The position numbers and the translations under genes were made by a program. From positions 55,987,399 to 56,051,398 of the forward strand of contig OZ034968.1 of NCBI GenBank assembly GCA_964030785.1: DNA of 64,000 bases. Reading direction: 5' to 3'. This document shows, in pieces, positions 1 through 8,400 of the stretch; the stretch's first letter is position 1; the number at the start of each line of letters is the position of its first letter. This stretch comes from Siderastrea siderea. Its lineage: Eukaryota > Cnidaria > Anthozoa > Scleractinia > Rhizangiidae. The notes under the pieces are model-generated. The model did not search any database and was not told the origin of the DNA. It saw only the letters and a program-made list of their open reading frames with translations.

Positions 1-256
1 AAAAAAGTTAAACAAATAGGGATTGTAGTGCGTGCCGAATACAGTACGAGAATGATGCTTGTCTAACCACGTGATTAATAGGCATATCCAAGGGAAAAAA
101 GTAAAACAAATAGGGATTGTAGTGCGTGCCGAATAGAGTACGAGAATAATGCTTGTCTAACCACGTGATTAATAGGCATACCTACGGGAAAAACAGTAAA
201 ACAAATAGGGATTGTAGTGCGTACCGAATAGAGTACGAGAATAATGCTTGTCTAAC

Positions 257-312
257 CACGAGATAGATAGCTTTATTAAGAAGTAAAATCATTGCAGCCC
301 CCGGGCTACGGG
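257..312 (-). repeat. Chimeric satellite unit segment, copy 1
   Basis: Here the usual rc of CCCGTAGATATGCCTATTAA is replaced by a longer unrelated segment. It runs from CACGAGATAGATAGC through TTTATTAAGAAGTAAAATC to CAGCCCCCGGGCTACGGG on the plus strand. This enlarges the unit to about 126 bp (42 codons instead of 31). The foreign piece includes a CCCGGG palindrome and, on the minus strand, AATAAA. It occurs only in the left arm. Confidence 0.85.
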
Positions 313-381
313 AAAAAAAAGTAAAACAAATAGGGATTGTAGTTCGTGCCGAATAAAGTACGAGAATAATGCTCGTCTAAC

Positions 382-437
382 CACGAGATAGATAGCCTTA
401 TTAAGAAGTAAAATCATTGCAGCCCCCGGGCTACGGG
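382..437 (-). repeat. Chimeric satellite unit segment, copy 2
   Basis: Second copy of the same replacement segment, adjacent to copy 1 in the array. It differs from copy 1 by a substitution (GATAGCC for GATAGCT). A shared breakpoint with copy 1 means the chimera arose once and then spread by unit duplication. Confidence 0.85.
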
Positions 438-604
438 AAAAAAAGTAAAACAAAAAAAATAGGGATTGTAGTGCGTGCCGAATAGAGTACGAGAGTAATG
501 CTTGTCTAACCACGTGATTAATAGGCATATCTACGGGAAAAACAGTAAAACAAATAGGATTGTAGTGCGTGCCGAATAGAGTGCAAGAATAATGCTCGTC
601 TAAC

Positions 605-660
605 CACGAGATAGATAGCTTTATTAAGAAGTAAAATCATTGCAGCCCCCGGGCTACGGA
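605..660 (-). repeat. Chimeric satellite unit segment, copy 3
   Basis: Third copy of the replacement segment, ending CTACGGA instead of CTACGGG. An ordinary unit lies between it and copy 2, so the spread of the chimera was not a simple head-to-tail run. Confidence 0.82.
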
Positions 661-913
661 AATAAAAGTAAAACAAATAGGATTGTAGTGCGTGCCGAAT
701 AGAGTACGAGAATAATGCCTGTCTAACCACGTGATTAATAGGCATATCTACGGGAAAAAAGTAAAACAAATAGGATTGTAACGCGTGCCGAATAGAGTAC
801 GAGAGTAATGCTTGTCTAACCACGTGATTAATAGGCATATCTACGGGAAAAAAGTAAAACAAATAGGATTGTAATGCGTGCCGAATAGAGTACGAGAATA
901 ATGCTTGTCTAAC

Positions 914-950
914 CAAGTAATTACATGTAATAGGCATATCTACGAAAAAA
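914..950 (-). repeat. Diagnostic satellite variant (ATTACATGTAAT), left arm
   Basis: This unit carries ATTACATGTAAT at the TATTAATCAC position and a shortened T-run (rc TTTTTTCGTAG). The same two changes occur together in one right-arm unit at about 5575-5617 and in its duplicate at about 13434-13476. On the outward side of both, the neighbouring unit reads GCATTACAATCC instead of GCACTACAATCC. It serves as a marker for homology between the arms. Confidence 0.9.
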
Positions 951-1508
951 GTAAAACAAATAGGAATTGTAGTGCGTGCCGAATAGAGTACGAGAATAAT
1001 GCTTGTCTAACCACGTGATTAATAGGCATATCTACGGGAAAAACAGTAAAACAAATACGGATTGTAGTGCGTGCCGAATAGAGTACGAGAATAATGCTTG
1101 TCTAACCAAGTGATTAATAGGCATATCTACGGGGAAAACAGTAAAACAAATACAGATTGTAGTGCGTGCGAATAGAGTACGAGAATGATGCTTGTCTAAC
1201 CAAGTGATTAATAGGCATATCTACGGGAAAAAAAGTAAAACAAATAGGATCGTAGTGGGTACCGAATAAAGTACGAGAATAATACTTGTCTAAGCAAGTG
1301 ATCAATAGGCAAATGTAACGGAAAAAAGGTAAAACAATTGTTGATCTACTGCGTGCCGAATAAAATACGAGAATAATGCTTGTCTAACCAAGTGATTAAT
1401 AGGCCTATCTACGGAAAAAACAGTAAAACAAATAGGGATTGTAGTGCGTGCCGAATAAAGTACGAGAATTGTGCTTGCCAGTAACCAAGTGTTTAATAGG
1501 CAGACCTG

Positions 1509-1712
1509 AAAAAGCTCAAGGCCTTTTATTTCTTTTCTGCTAGTCAAATAAATTTCATATCAAACGTCGATTCAGTCTGACTGATCTTATCACGCTCTAA
1601 CGCTCACAAATAGCAGCAACGCCGTTTCGCGAGTCTGCAGTGGTGTGACATTTTAATAACCGACTTCCTAAGTTCGTCACTCTACTCGGTCTTGTGAAGT
1701 TCTTCGTGTTAA
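1509..1712. other. Unique spacer between left arm and MITE; possible minus-strand poly(A) signal
   Basis: Non-repetitive AT-rich sequence with no credible reading frame. On the minus strand an AATAAA hexamer lies at 1525-1530. That is downstream of the integrase remnant and just before the satellite starts, where a 3' end for that gene could lie. Hexamers are common by chance in AT-rich DNA, so this is weak. The TTAA at 1709-1712 is the left target duplication of the next element. Confidence 0.4.
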
Positions 1713-1924
1713 CCCATTCACTCCTAAGAGTGCTTAAATGTGTAAAATACAAGATAAATCCCAAATATCATTTTGTAAAATACTTTAATACCGTATAAAT
1801 GGTGCAATGTGAAATTACTGCTGACGAGGTTTCATTTGAACGGTCACACCTCAGGATTCCATCCACAGACTCAAAAGTCAGTCTCACCTTAATGTTTCCA
1901 CAACTGACTCTGGGAGTGAAAGGG
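1713..1924. mobile_element. 212-bp MITE with TTAA target duplication (piggyBac-like)
   Basis: The element starts CCCATTCACTCCTAAGAGTG and ends with the complement of CCCTTTCACTCCCAGAGTCA, giving imperfect terminal inverted repeats of about 20 bp. It is flanked by TTAA at 1709-1712 and 1925-1928. A TTAA duplication with CCC..GGG termini fits piggyBac-type non-autonomous elements; Kolobok also uses TTAA and cannot be excluded. There is no coding capacity. It sits in the presumed 3' flank of the integrase remnant. Confidence 0.72.
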
Positions 1925-1928
1925 TTAA

Positions 1929-2097
1929 CAGTGGAATTGAATCTTACCTACCATATATAATACATATACATAAAAAAATGCGCTATGTAAGGAAGTTACA
2001 AAAAAATATTGAGTTCTGCAACTCAACGTTCCCCTTCTAAAACTCTGGAATGTTCCTTAGAAATATCGAGAACTGAATCGATTATTAGTCTCGATTA
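1929..2097. other. Non-coding AT-rich stretch downstream of integrase remnant
   Basis: No gene seen. It contains a short hairpin at 2009-2026 (TTGAGTT, loop CTGC, AACTCAA) and a 13-bp tandem duplication, TCGATTATTAG repeated at 2078 and 2091, ending at the stop codon of the minus-strand frame. Nothing else is recognisable. Confidence 0.6.
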
Positions 2098-2376
2098 TTA
2101 GAAGTTGAAGTTCCTTTCTGCTAAACTAGAAATGCCTCTTTCATATTGCCCCTGGTATCTTGCGACCACATCGTCATCAGCTTTTTCGCCCGATAAAATG
2201 CATGCAGCTACCCCGAAGTCCAACGCCAGCCACAGTTCTTTCATTTCCTTTTCTATTTCTTCGAGTACCTGAGCTTTCTTCTGACGTTTGGGTTTCTGTG
2301 TCAGACGAAAAGTGTAAGCAAAGCTCGCTACTTCGTCTGCAACGTCCCGATGTGAAATAGAACTAGTTGGCGACTT
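2098..2376 (-). pseudogene. Integrase remnant part 4: lysine/glutamate-rich tail after second TAG
   Basis: Immediately after the TAG at 2377-2379 the same frame stays open for 92 codons to TAA at 2098-2100. The predicted tail has a basic patch (TQKPKRQKKAQ) followed by a probable amphipathic helix (VLEEIEKEMKELWLALDFGV), then GEKADDDVVARYQGQYERG. Composition and length look protein-like rather than random, and no stop interrupts it in AT-rich DNA. The likely explanation is that the original protein extended this far and the TAG is a nonsense mutation. A chance open frame is possible. Confidence 0.55.
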
Positions 2377-2883
2377 CTACTCCTCTCGTGCTTTGTTTTC
2401 CTTAAGGTATTTGTAAAGCATGCCCGCGTACAAGGTGGATACTTTCTGTTTTCCATTCTTCTCCCACTGCACTCGATAGAAATTTAGAACTCTCCTTTCT
2501 TTGACAACGCCCAATACGTTCCTTACCTGAAAGGGATCCTTTGCATCTTTTTTGGTTTTGGCTGGTACATTTTCTGGATCTTTAAAGAGTACAACTTCAC
2601 CAACAGAGAATCGTGCAATTCGCTCCTCTGAAACCCGAAAGCGATGTCTGGTGTTGTTAGCAATCATGCGCTCTGTCGCTTCGAGGGCTTGCAATCGCGT
2701 CTCCTCTCTTATACGTGCCAGGCTGCACCCAATTTCCAACCTTTCTGCAAAAGAAAACACTGGCTCCACAGAGACATCTTCAAAGGTGCGATGCTCGTCA
2801 TCATCGTTCTCTTCGTTGCTATATTGTAGTGGAAACGCTTCTGAGAAAGAGAAGGCATCGTCTTCTCCGAACCGCTCCGTCAT
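2377..2883 (-). pseudogene. Integrase remnant part 3: acidic linker and SH3-like C-terminal domain
   Basis: This 168-codon frame happens to begin with ATG at 2881-2883, but a TAG (2884-2886) immediately precedes it, and it is best read as the shifted continuation of the gene. The first 40 residues are acidic (SNEENDDDEH), followed by a likely helical stretch (ARIREETRLQALEATERMIA). A beta-rich domain from about residue 85 to 162 contains FSVGEVVLFKDP, KDPFQVRNVLGVV and FYRVQW, ending LYAGMLYKYL. This resembles the DNA-binding SH3-like barrel at integrase C-termini. It ends in TAG at 2377-2379. Whether that TAG is natural or a mutation is open, because the frame continues beyond it. Confidence 0.8.
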
Positions 2884-2974
2884 CTACAAAAGGCACTTCG
2901 TCAAAAAAATATTCGTCATCTGGGTACCTGAATTCAGCTGTGTGACGCCCTTTTAACACCCTAAACGGAACATC
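2822..2974 (-). pseudogene. Integrase remnant part 2: GPY/F-like segment after the TAG
   Basis: Directly past the TAG the same frame stays open for about 51 codons. It begins DVPFRVLKGRHTA, which matches the post-core position where integrases have a PF..LxGR motif. An acidic/aromatic stretch (YPDDEYFFDEVPFV) follows. Towards its end the frame turns into arginine-rich nonsense and stops at 2819-2821, while the neighbouring frame carries the next domain. A single frameshift in the 2822-2883 overlap therefore separates this part from part 3. Confidence 0.75.
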
Positions 2975-3907
2975 CTAAATGGTGTGATGCCAAGTGTTAA
3001 TAATTTCCTTCACCACAAGTGGAAGAAGATAGGGCCATAGCTTGGCTTGTTCTTCAGTTGGTCTTTGGCACAGTAGTTTGGCAAGCTTTTTCTGGACCCT
3101 TTTGTTAAGGTTCTCCACCTGGCCTTGACTTTGTGGGTGGTACGGCCTCCCATGGAGGATTCTAATGCCAAGAGATTTACACAGTTTCTTGACAACCTCG
3201 TTGATAAATTCTGTGCCATTATCGGTCTGCAAGTACTTTGGTGGCCCTTCATCATAAAAGAAGAAATTATGTAAAATGGAGTGCACCTCGTTCGCCGATT
3301 TTGTTTTTGCCGGTATCAACCAGCAAAACTTCAAGAAGCAGTCTTTGATGACCAAAATATACCGGTATTGCCCTCTGGTTTTGGTCATAAAGGACCGCTT
3401 CTTGCCAGGGGCCATGTCAATAATGTCCGCCTGTATCCTCTCCAGAGGCACGTAAGAACGGACATGGCGGGGCGGAGGGGAGATAGTAGGGAACGAAGTA
3501 TGTAGTTGGCATGCCGGGCACGATTTCAAAAATTCCTTGGCCAACTGCTTAATACCGTTGCAGTAGAAGCGAAGACAGAACTGCCTTACTAAGCTATTAA
3601 TGTCTACAACAGTACAAACTCCCGATGGGGAGGAATGAATCTCCCTCAGTCGTTCGATCGCCTCTTCCTTGGTGACAAAATACACCGTTCCGTCGTCTGC
3701 CGAGAGACCATCCCGAGTGTGCTGCAAATATAAAATGCTTTGCTCTTCGTCCAGTCCACTTGATAACCTGTACCTCGGTTTGGTTGTTTTCCCATACCAA
3801 AACAACCTATCTCTGTGTTTCAAAAAGAAAGCACGCAGCACTTGCCACCCTTCCTCACTAAGAGAGTCCGGTTTTACTGCCTTTCTATCTCGCAAGAAGG
3901 GCAAATA
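2975..3907 (-). pseudogene. Integrase remnant part 1: zinc-binding remnant plus D,D35E core
   Basis: An open frame of about 310 codons. The first methionine of the predicted protein would be a TTG at 3902-3904; the first true ATG is near residue 173, so the real N-terminus is lost or lies in an upstream exon. Counting from that TTG: H90 and C129-x2-C132 match the integrase HHCC module, but the second histidine appears replaced (SGVC at 94-97). Catalytic residues are D160 (QAD), D228 (QTDNGTEF) and E264 (HPQSQGQVEN), with 35 residues between the last two. The frame runs through YLLPLVVKEIINTWHHTI and then hits TAG where related integrases keep a coding residue. All three catalytic acids are intact, which suggests inactivation was fairly recent. 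Confidence 0.9.
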
Positions 3908-3910
3908 TTA

Positions 3911-4073
3911 AAAAAACATTGAAAAGTGTCGACCAGCACGCTGAACACATTGGTCCCACGAAGGCACCACAATCCTCGCACCCTGCAATATTGAAACAAT
4001 GGCCTTTCACTAACAATCAAAGAATTAACCAAATACCGACTAACTCTTGAGTTTCTGAGTTATGTCATTCCGC
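3911..4073 (-). other. Upstream flank of integrase remnant: possible splice acceptor and small Cys motif
   Basis: On the minus strand a pyrimidine-containing stretch ends in ATATTGCAG, just before GGTGCGAGGATTG, which could be a 3' splice site. In a different frame from the integrase, positions 3936-3980 encode C-x2-C-x7-C-x2-C within a 43-codon frame that lacks an ATG. In the integrase frame the same DNA is open but ends at TAA 3908-3910, next to a T7 run, so a small indel could have disconnected an N-terminal exon. All of this is suggestive only. Confidence 0.3.
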
Positions 4074-4964
4074 AATTCGTACTGTATTCGGCACGCATGT
4101 TCAGAATACTGACCTACACGGTATATTTGTTATACGAGTACGAACAGTAAAGGTAGGTCACTTTTTATCCTGATATATACTGCTTATTTCCGTAGAATGC
4201 CTATTAATCACTTGGTTAGACAAGCATTATTATCGTACTTTATTCGGCACGCACTACAATAACTATTTGTTTGACCGTTTTTCCCGTAGATATGCCTATA
4301 ATCACGTAGTTAGACAAGCATCATTCTCGTACTTTATTCGGCACGCACTACAATCCCTATTTGCTTTACCGTTTTTTCCGTTAAATTTGCCTATTAATCA
4401 CTTGGTTAGACAAGCATCATTCTCGTATTCTATTCGGCACGCACTATATCAACAATTGTTTTACCTTTTTCTCTGTTAGATCTGCCTATTGAGCACGTGG
4501 TTAGACAAGCATCATTCTCGTACTTTATTCGGAACGCAGCACAATTCTTATTTGTTTTACTTTTTTTTCCCGTAAGTTTGCGTATTAATCACTTGGTTAG
4601 ACAAGCATTATTCTCGTATTCTATTCGGCACGCACTATATCAACAATTGTTTTACCTTTTTCTCTGTTAGATCTGCCTATTAATCACTTGGTTAGACAAG
4701 CATCATTCTCGTACTCTATTCGGTACGCACTACAATCCCTATTTGTTTTACTGTTTTTCCCGTAGATATGCCTATTAATCACTTGGTTAGACAAGCATCA
4801 TTCTCGTACTCTATTCGGCACGCACTACAATCCGTATTTGTTTTACTGTTTTTCCCGTAGATATGCCTATTAATCACTTGGTTAGACAAGCATCATTCTC
4901 GTACTCTATTCGGCACGCACTACAATCCGTATTTGTTTTGCTGTTTTTCCCGTAGATATGCCTA
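4074..4964 (+). repeat. Right satellite arm, inner diverged units
   Basis: Satellite units on the plus strand, the mirror image of the left arm. The first, at 4074-4106, is a fragment (ATTCGTACTGTATTCGGCAC) followed by about 85 bp of degraded sequence. Clear units start at about 4192 (CGTAGAATGCCTATTAATCA). These units are more varied than those further out: CACTTGG rather than CACGTGG, TACTTTATTCGG, and twice GCACTATATCAACAATTG. The same variants are seen at the inner edge of the left arm. Confidence 0.93.
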
Positions 4965-5413
4965 TTATGCGCCGATCAATTCGAAAGCTCAACATCCCCC
5001 CCCCGGGCAACCCCCCGGGCATTTGAACTTTTGAAGATTGGCTTTTTCAAATTCCCTCCCCTCGGGGCAAGAAAGCAGTTCAAATGCCCCACCAATTAGT
5101 ACTCAATCAAGCACTTTACATGCCTTCCAGAAAGAGATATGCCGTAATGACACTTCAATCTTCTTTTAAAGACCCTTTTCAACGAGTTATTCACTAACAA
5201 AGGCGAAATTCTATCTTGTTAATCCGTCAGACCCCGCAAAAACCGAAAAATTCACGGGCCTACTACGTCAGAACAAGAGGTAAATCCGGTTCAAATTCCC
5301 CACCCTTCCAACACAACGTTCAAATTCCCAGCTCCCCGGGCACGATGCATAGTCAAATGCCCGGGGTATGCCCGGGCGGGGTATGTTGAAGTTTCGAATT
5401 GATCGGCGCATTA
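4965..5413. mobile_element. 443-bp PIF/Harbinger-type MITE, copy 1 (with TTA duplications)
   Basis: The element body is 4968-5410, flanked by TTA at 4965-4967 and 5411-5413. It interrupts the satellite motif CCTATTAATCAC. The ends are near-perfect inverted repeats starting TGCGCCGATCAATTCGAAA, continuing imperfectly for about 50 bp through CCCGGGCA motifs to CATTTGA. A 3-bp TTA/TAA duplication is characteristic of PIF/Harbinger. There is no coding capacity, so it would need a transposase in trans. The left arm has no such insertion, giving an empty-site comparison. Confidence 0.82.
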
Positions 5414-8400
5414 ATCACTTGGTTGGACAAGCATTATTCTCGTACTCTATTCGGCACGCACTAGAATCCCTATTTGTTTTACTGTTTTTCCCGTAGATAT
5501 GCCTATTAATCACTTGGTTAGACAAGCATTATTCTCGTACTCTATTCGGCACGCACTACAATTCCTATTTGTTTTACTTTTTTCGTAGATATGCCTATTA
5601 CATGTAATTACTTCGTTAGACAAGCATTATTCTAGCTCGTACTCTATTCGGCACGCATTACAATCCTATTTGTTTTACTTTTTTCCCGTAGATATGCCTC
5701 TTAATCACGTGGTTAGACAGGCATTATTCTCGTACTCTATTCGGCACGCACTACAATCCTATTTGTTTTACTTTTTTCCCGTACATATGCCTATTAATCA
5801 CGTGGTTAGACAGGCATTATTCTCGTACATCTAGTCGGCACGCACTACAATCTTATTTTTTTTACTTTTTGCCGTAGATATGCCTATTAATCACGTGGTT
5901 AGACAAGCATTATTCTCGTACATCTAGTCGGCACGCACTACAATCCTATTTGTTTTACTTTTTTCCCGTAGATATGCCTATTAATCACGTGGTTAGACAG
6001 GCATTATTCCCGTACTCTATTCGGCACGCACTACAATCCTATTTGTTTTACTTTTTTCCCGTAGATATGCCTATTAATCACGTGGTTAGATAGGCATTAT
6101 TCTCGTACATCTAGTCGGCACGCACTACAATCCTATTTGTTTTACTTTTTTCCCGTAGATATGCCTATTAATCACGTGGTTAGACAGGCATTATTCTCGT
6201 ACATGTAGTCGGCACGCACTACAATCCTATTTGTTTTACTTTTTTCCCGTAGATATGCCTATTAATCACGTGGTTAGATAGGCATTATTCTCGTACATCT
6301 AGTCGGCACGCACTACAATCCTATTTGTTTTACTTTTTTCCCGTAGATATCCCTATTAATCACGTGGTTAGAAAGGCATTATTCCCGTACTCTATTCGGC
6401 ACGCACTACAATCCTATTTGTTTTACTTTTTTCCCGTAGATATGCCTATTAATCACGTGGTTAGACAGGCGTTATTCTCGTACATCTAGTCGGCACGCAC
6501 TACAATCTTATTTGTTTTACTTTTTGCCGTAGATATGCCTATTAATCACGTGGTTAGACAAGCATTATTCTCGCACATGTAGTCGGCACGCACTACAATC
6601 TTATTTGTTTTACTTTTTTCCCGTAGATATGCCTATTAATCACGTGGTTAGACAGGCATTATTCTCGTACATCTACTCGGCACGCACTACAATCCTATTT
6701 GTTTTACTTTTTTCCCGTAGATATGCCTATTAATCACGTGGTTAGACAAGCATTATTCTCGTACATCTAGTCGGCACGCACTACAATCTTATTTGTTTTA
6801 CTTTTTTCCCGTAGATATGCCTATTAATCACGTGGTTACACAGGCATTATTCTCGTACATCTATTCGGCACGAACTACAATCTTATTTGTTTTACTTTTT
6901 TCCCATAGATATGCCTATTAATCACGTGGTTAGACAGGCATTATTCTCGTACATCTAGTCGGCACGCACTACAATCCTATTTGTTTTACTTTTTTCCCGT
7001 AGATATGCCTATTAATCACGTGGTTAGACAAGCATTATTCCCGTACATCTAGTCGGCACGCACTACAATCCTATTTGTTTTACTTTTTTCCCGTAGATAT
7101 GCCTATTAATCACGTGGTTAGACAGGCATTATTCTCGTACTCTATTCGGCACGCACTACAATCTTATTTGTTTTCCTTTTTGCCGTAGATATGCCTATTA
7201 ATCACGTGGTTAGACAGGCATTATTCTTGTACTCTATTCGGCACGCACTACAATCCTATTTGTTTTACTTTTTTCCCGTAGATATGCCTATTAATCACGT
7301 GGTTAGACAGGCATTATTCCCGTACATCTAGTCGGCACGCACTACAATCGTATTCGTTTTTCTTTTTGCCGTAGATATGCCTATTAATCACGTGGTTAGA
7401 CAGGCATTATTCTCGTACATCTAGTCGGCACGCACTACATTCTTATTTGTTTTACTTTTTTCCCGTAGATATGCCTATTAATCACGTGGTTAGACAGGCA
7501 TTATTCTCGTACATCTAGTCGGCACGCACTACAATCCTATTTGTTTTACTTTTTTCCCGTAGATATGCCTATTAATCACGTGGTTAGACAGGCATTATTC
7601 TCGTACATCTATTCGGCACGCACTACAATCCTATTTGGTTTACTTTTTTCCCGTAGATATGCCTATTAATCACGTGGTTAGACAGGCATTATTCTCGTAC
7701 ATCTAGTCGGCACGCACTACAATCTTATTTGTTTTACTTTTTTCCCGTAGATATGCCTATTAATCACGTGGTTAGACAGGCATTATTCTCGTACTCTATT
7801 CGGCACGCACAACAATCCTTTTCGTTTTACTTTTTTCCCGTAGATATGCCTATTAATCACGTGGTTAGACAGGCATTATTCCCGTACATCTAGTCGGCAC
7901 GCACTACAATCCTATTTGTTTTACTTTCTTCCCGTAGATATGCCTATTAATCACGTGGTTAGACAAGCATAATTCTCGTACTCTATTCGGCACGCACTAC
8001 AATCCTATTTGTTTTACTTTTTTCCCGTAGATATGCCTATGAATCACGTGGTTAGACAGGCATTATTCCCGTACATCTAGTCGGCACGCACTACAATCTT
8101 ATTTGTTTTACTTTTTGCCGTAGATATGCCTATTAATCACGTGGTTAGACAGGCATTATTCCCATACTCTATTCGGCACGCACTACAATCCTATTTGTTT
8201 TACTTTTTTCCCGTAGATATGCCTATTAATCACGTGGATAGACAAGCATTATTCTCGTACATCTAGTCGGCACGCCCTACAATCCTATTTGTTTTACTTT
8301 TTCCCGTAGATATGCCTATTAATCACGTGGTTAGAAAGGCATTATTCCCGTACTCTATTTGGCACGCACTACAATCCTATTTGTTTTACTTTTTTCCCGT

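Larger units (their letters stand above)
1..1508 (-). repeat. Left satellite arm, about 16 units of the 93-bp repeat in inverted orientation
   Basis: Tandem units read on the minus strand. Each contains TATTAATCACGTGGTTAGAC, then GCATTATTCTCGTACTCTAT, TCGGCACGCACTACAAT, a T-rich stretch (TTTGTTTTACTTTTT) and CCCGTAGATATGCC. The arm is cut by the window start. Its inner edge, near 1508, is the rc of TGCCTATTAAACACTTGG, and beyond it the sequence becomes unique. Inner units (about 1000-1508) carry CACTTG and ACTGTTTTTCCC, while outer units carry CACGTG and ACTTTTTTCCC. Three units near the window edge are enlarged chimeras (see separate entries). Apparent minus-strand reading frames here (289-937, 1114-1547) are only the repeat read through its 31-codon period. 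Confidence 0.97.
2098..3907 (-). pseudogene. Decayed integrase-type DDE transposase gene (whole remnant)
   Basis: This minus-strand remnant encoded a protein of roughly 600 residues. In order it has an integrase-like zinc-binding region, an rve catalytic core with D,D35E, a GPY/F-like stretch, an acidic linker, an SH3-like C-terminal domain and a lysine/glutamate-rich tail. Such proteins cut and join transposon ends to target DNA in the nucleus. Lesions are an in-frame TAG at 2975-2977, a frameshift between about 2822 and 2883, and another in-frame TAG at 2377-2379. There is also no ATG near the N-terminus and an upstream in-frame TAA at 3908-3910. No reverse transcriptase or LTR is nearby, so it is not an ordinary Gypsy retrotransposon. 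The domain set resembles Ginger DNA transposons and the host-domesticated integrases derived from such elements (inference from the family pattern). It lies between two mirror-image satellite arms. I judge it inactive. Confidence 0.85.

Noticed and set aside
518..937. 139-codon minus-strand reading frame and similar frames up to 1547
   Set aside because: They are the satellite read in its 31-codon period, with repeated hydrophobic peptide units and no independent coding evidence.
2552..2956. Plus-strand reading frames at 2160-2360, 2552-2956, 2644-2829, 2715-2945, 3281-3505 and 3669-3911
   Set aside because: Antisense shadows of the minus-strand integrase remnant, which has recognisable domain motifs. 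Their own translations show none.
3010..3255. Second minus-strand frames at 3010-3255 and 3597-3800
   Set aside because: Out-of-frame shadows of the catalytic-core frame.
1..4200. LTR retrotransposon (Gypsy-type) because of the integrase
   Set aside because: There is no reverse transcriptase, RNase H, protease, primer-binding site or direct long terminal repeat. The flanking repeats are inverted and are satellite.
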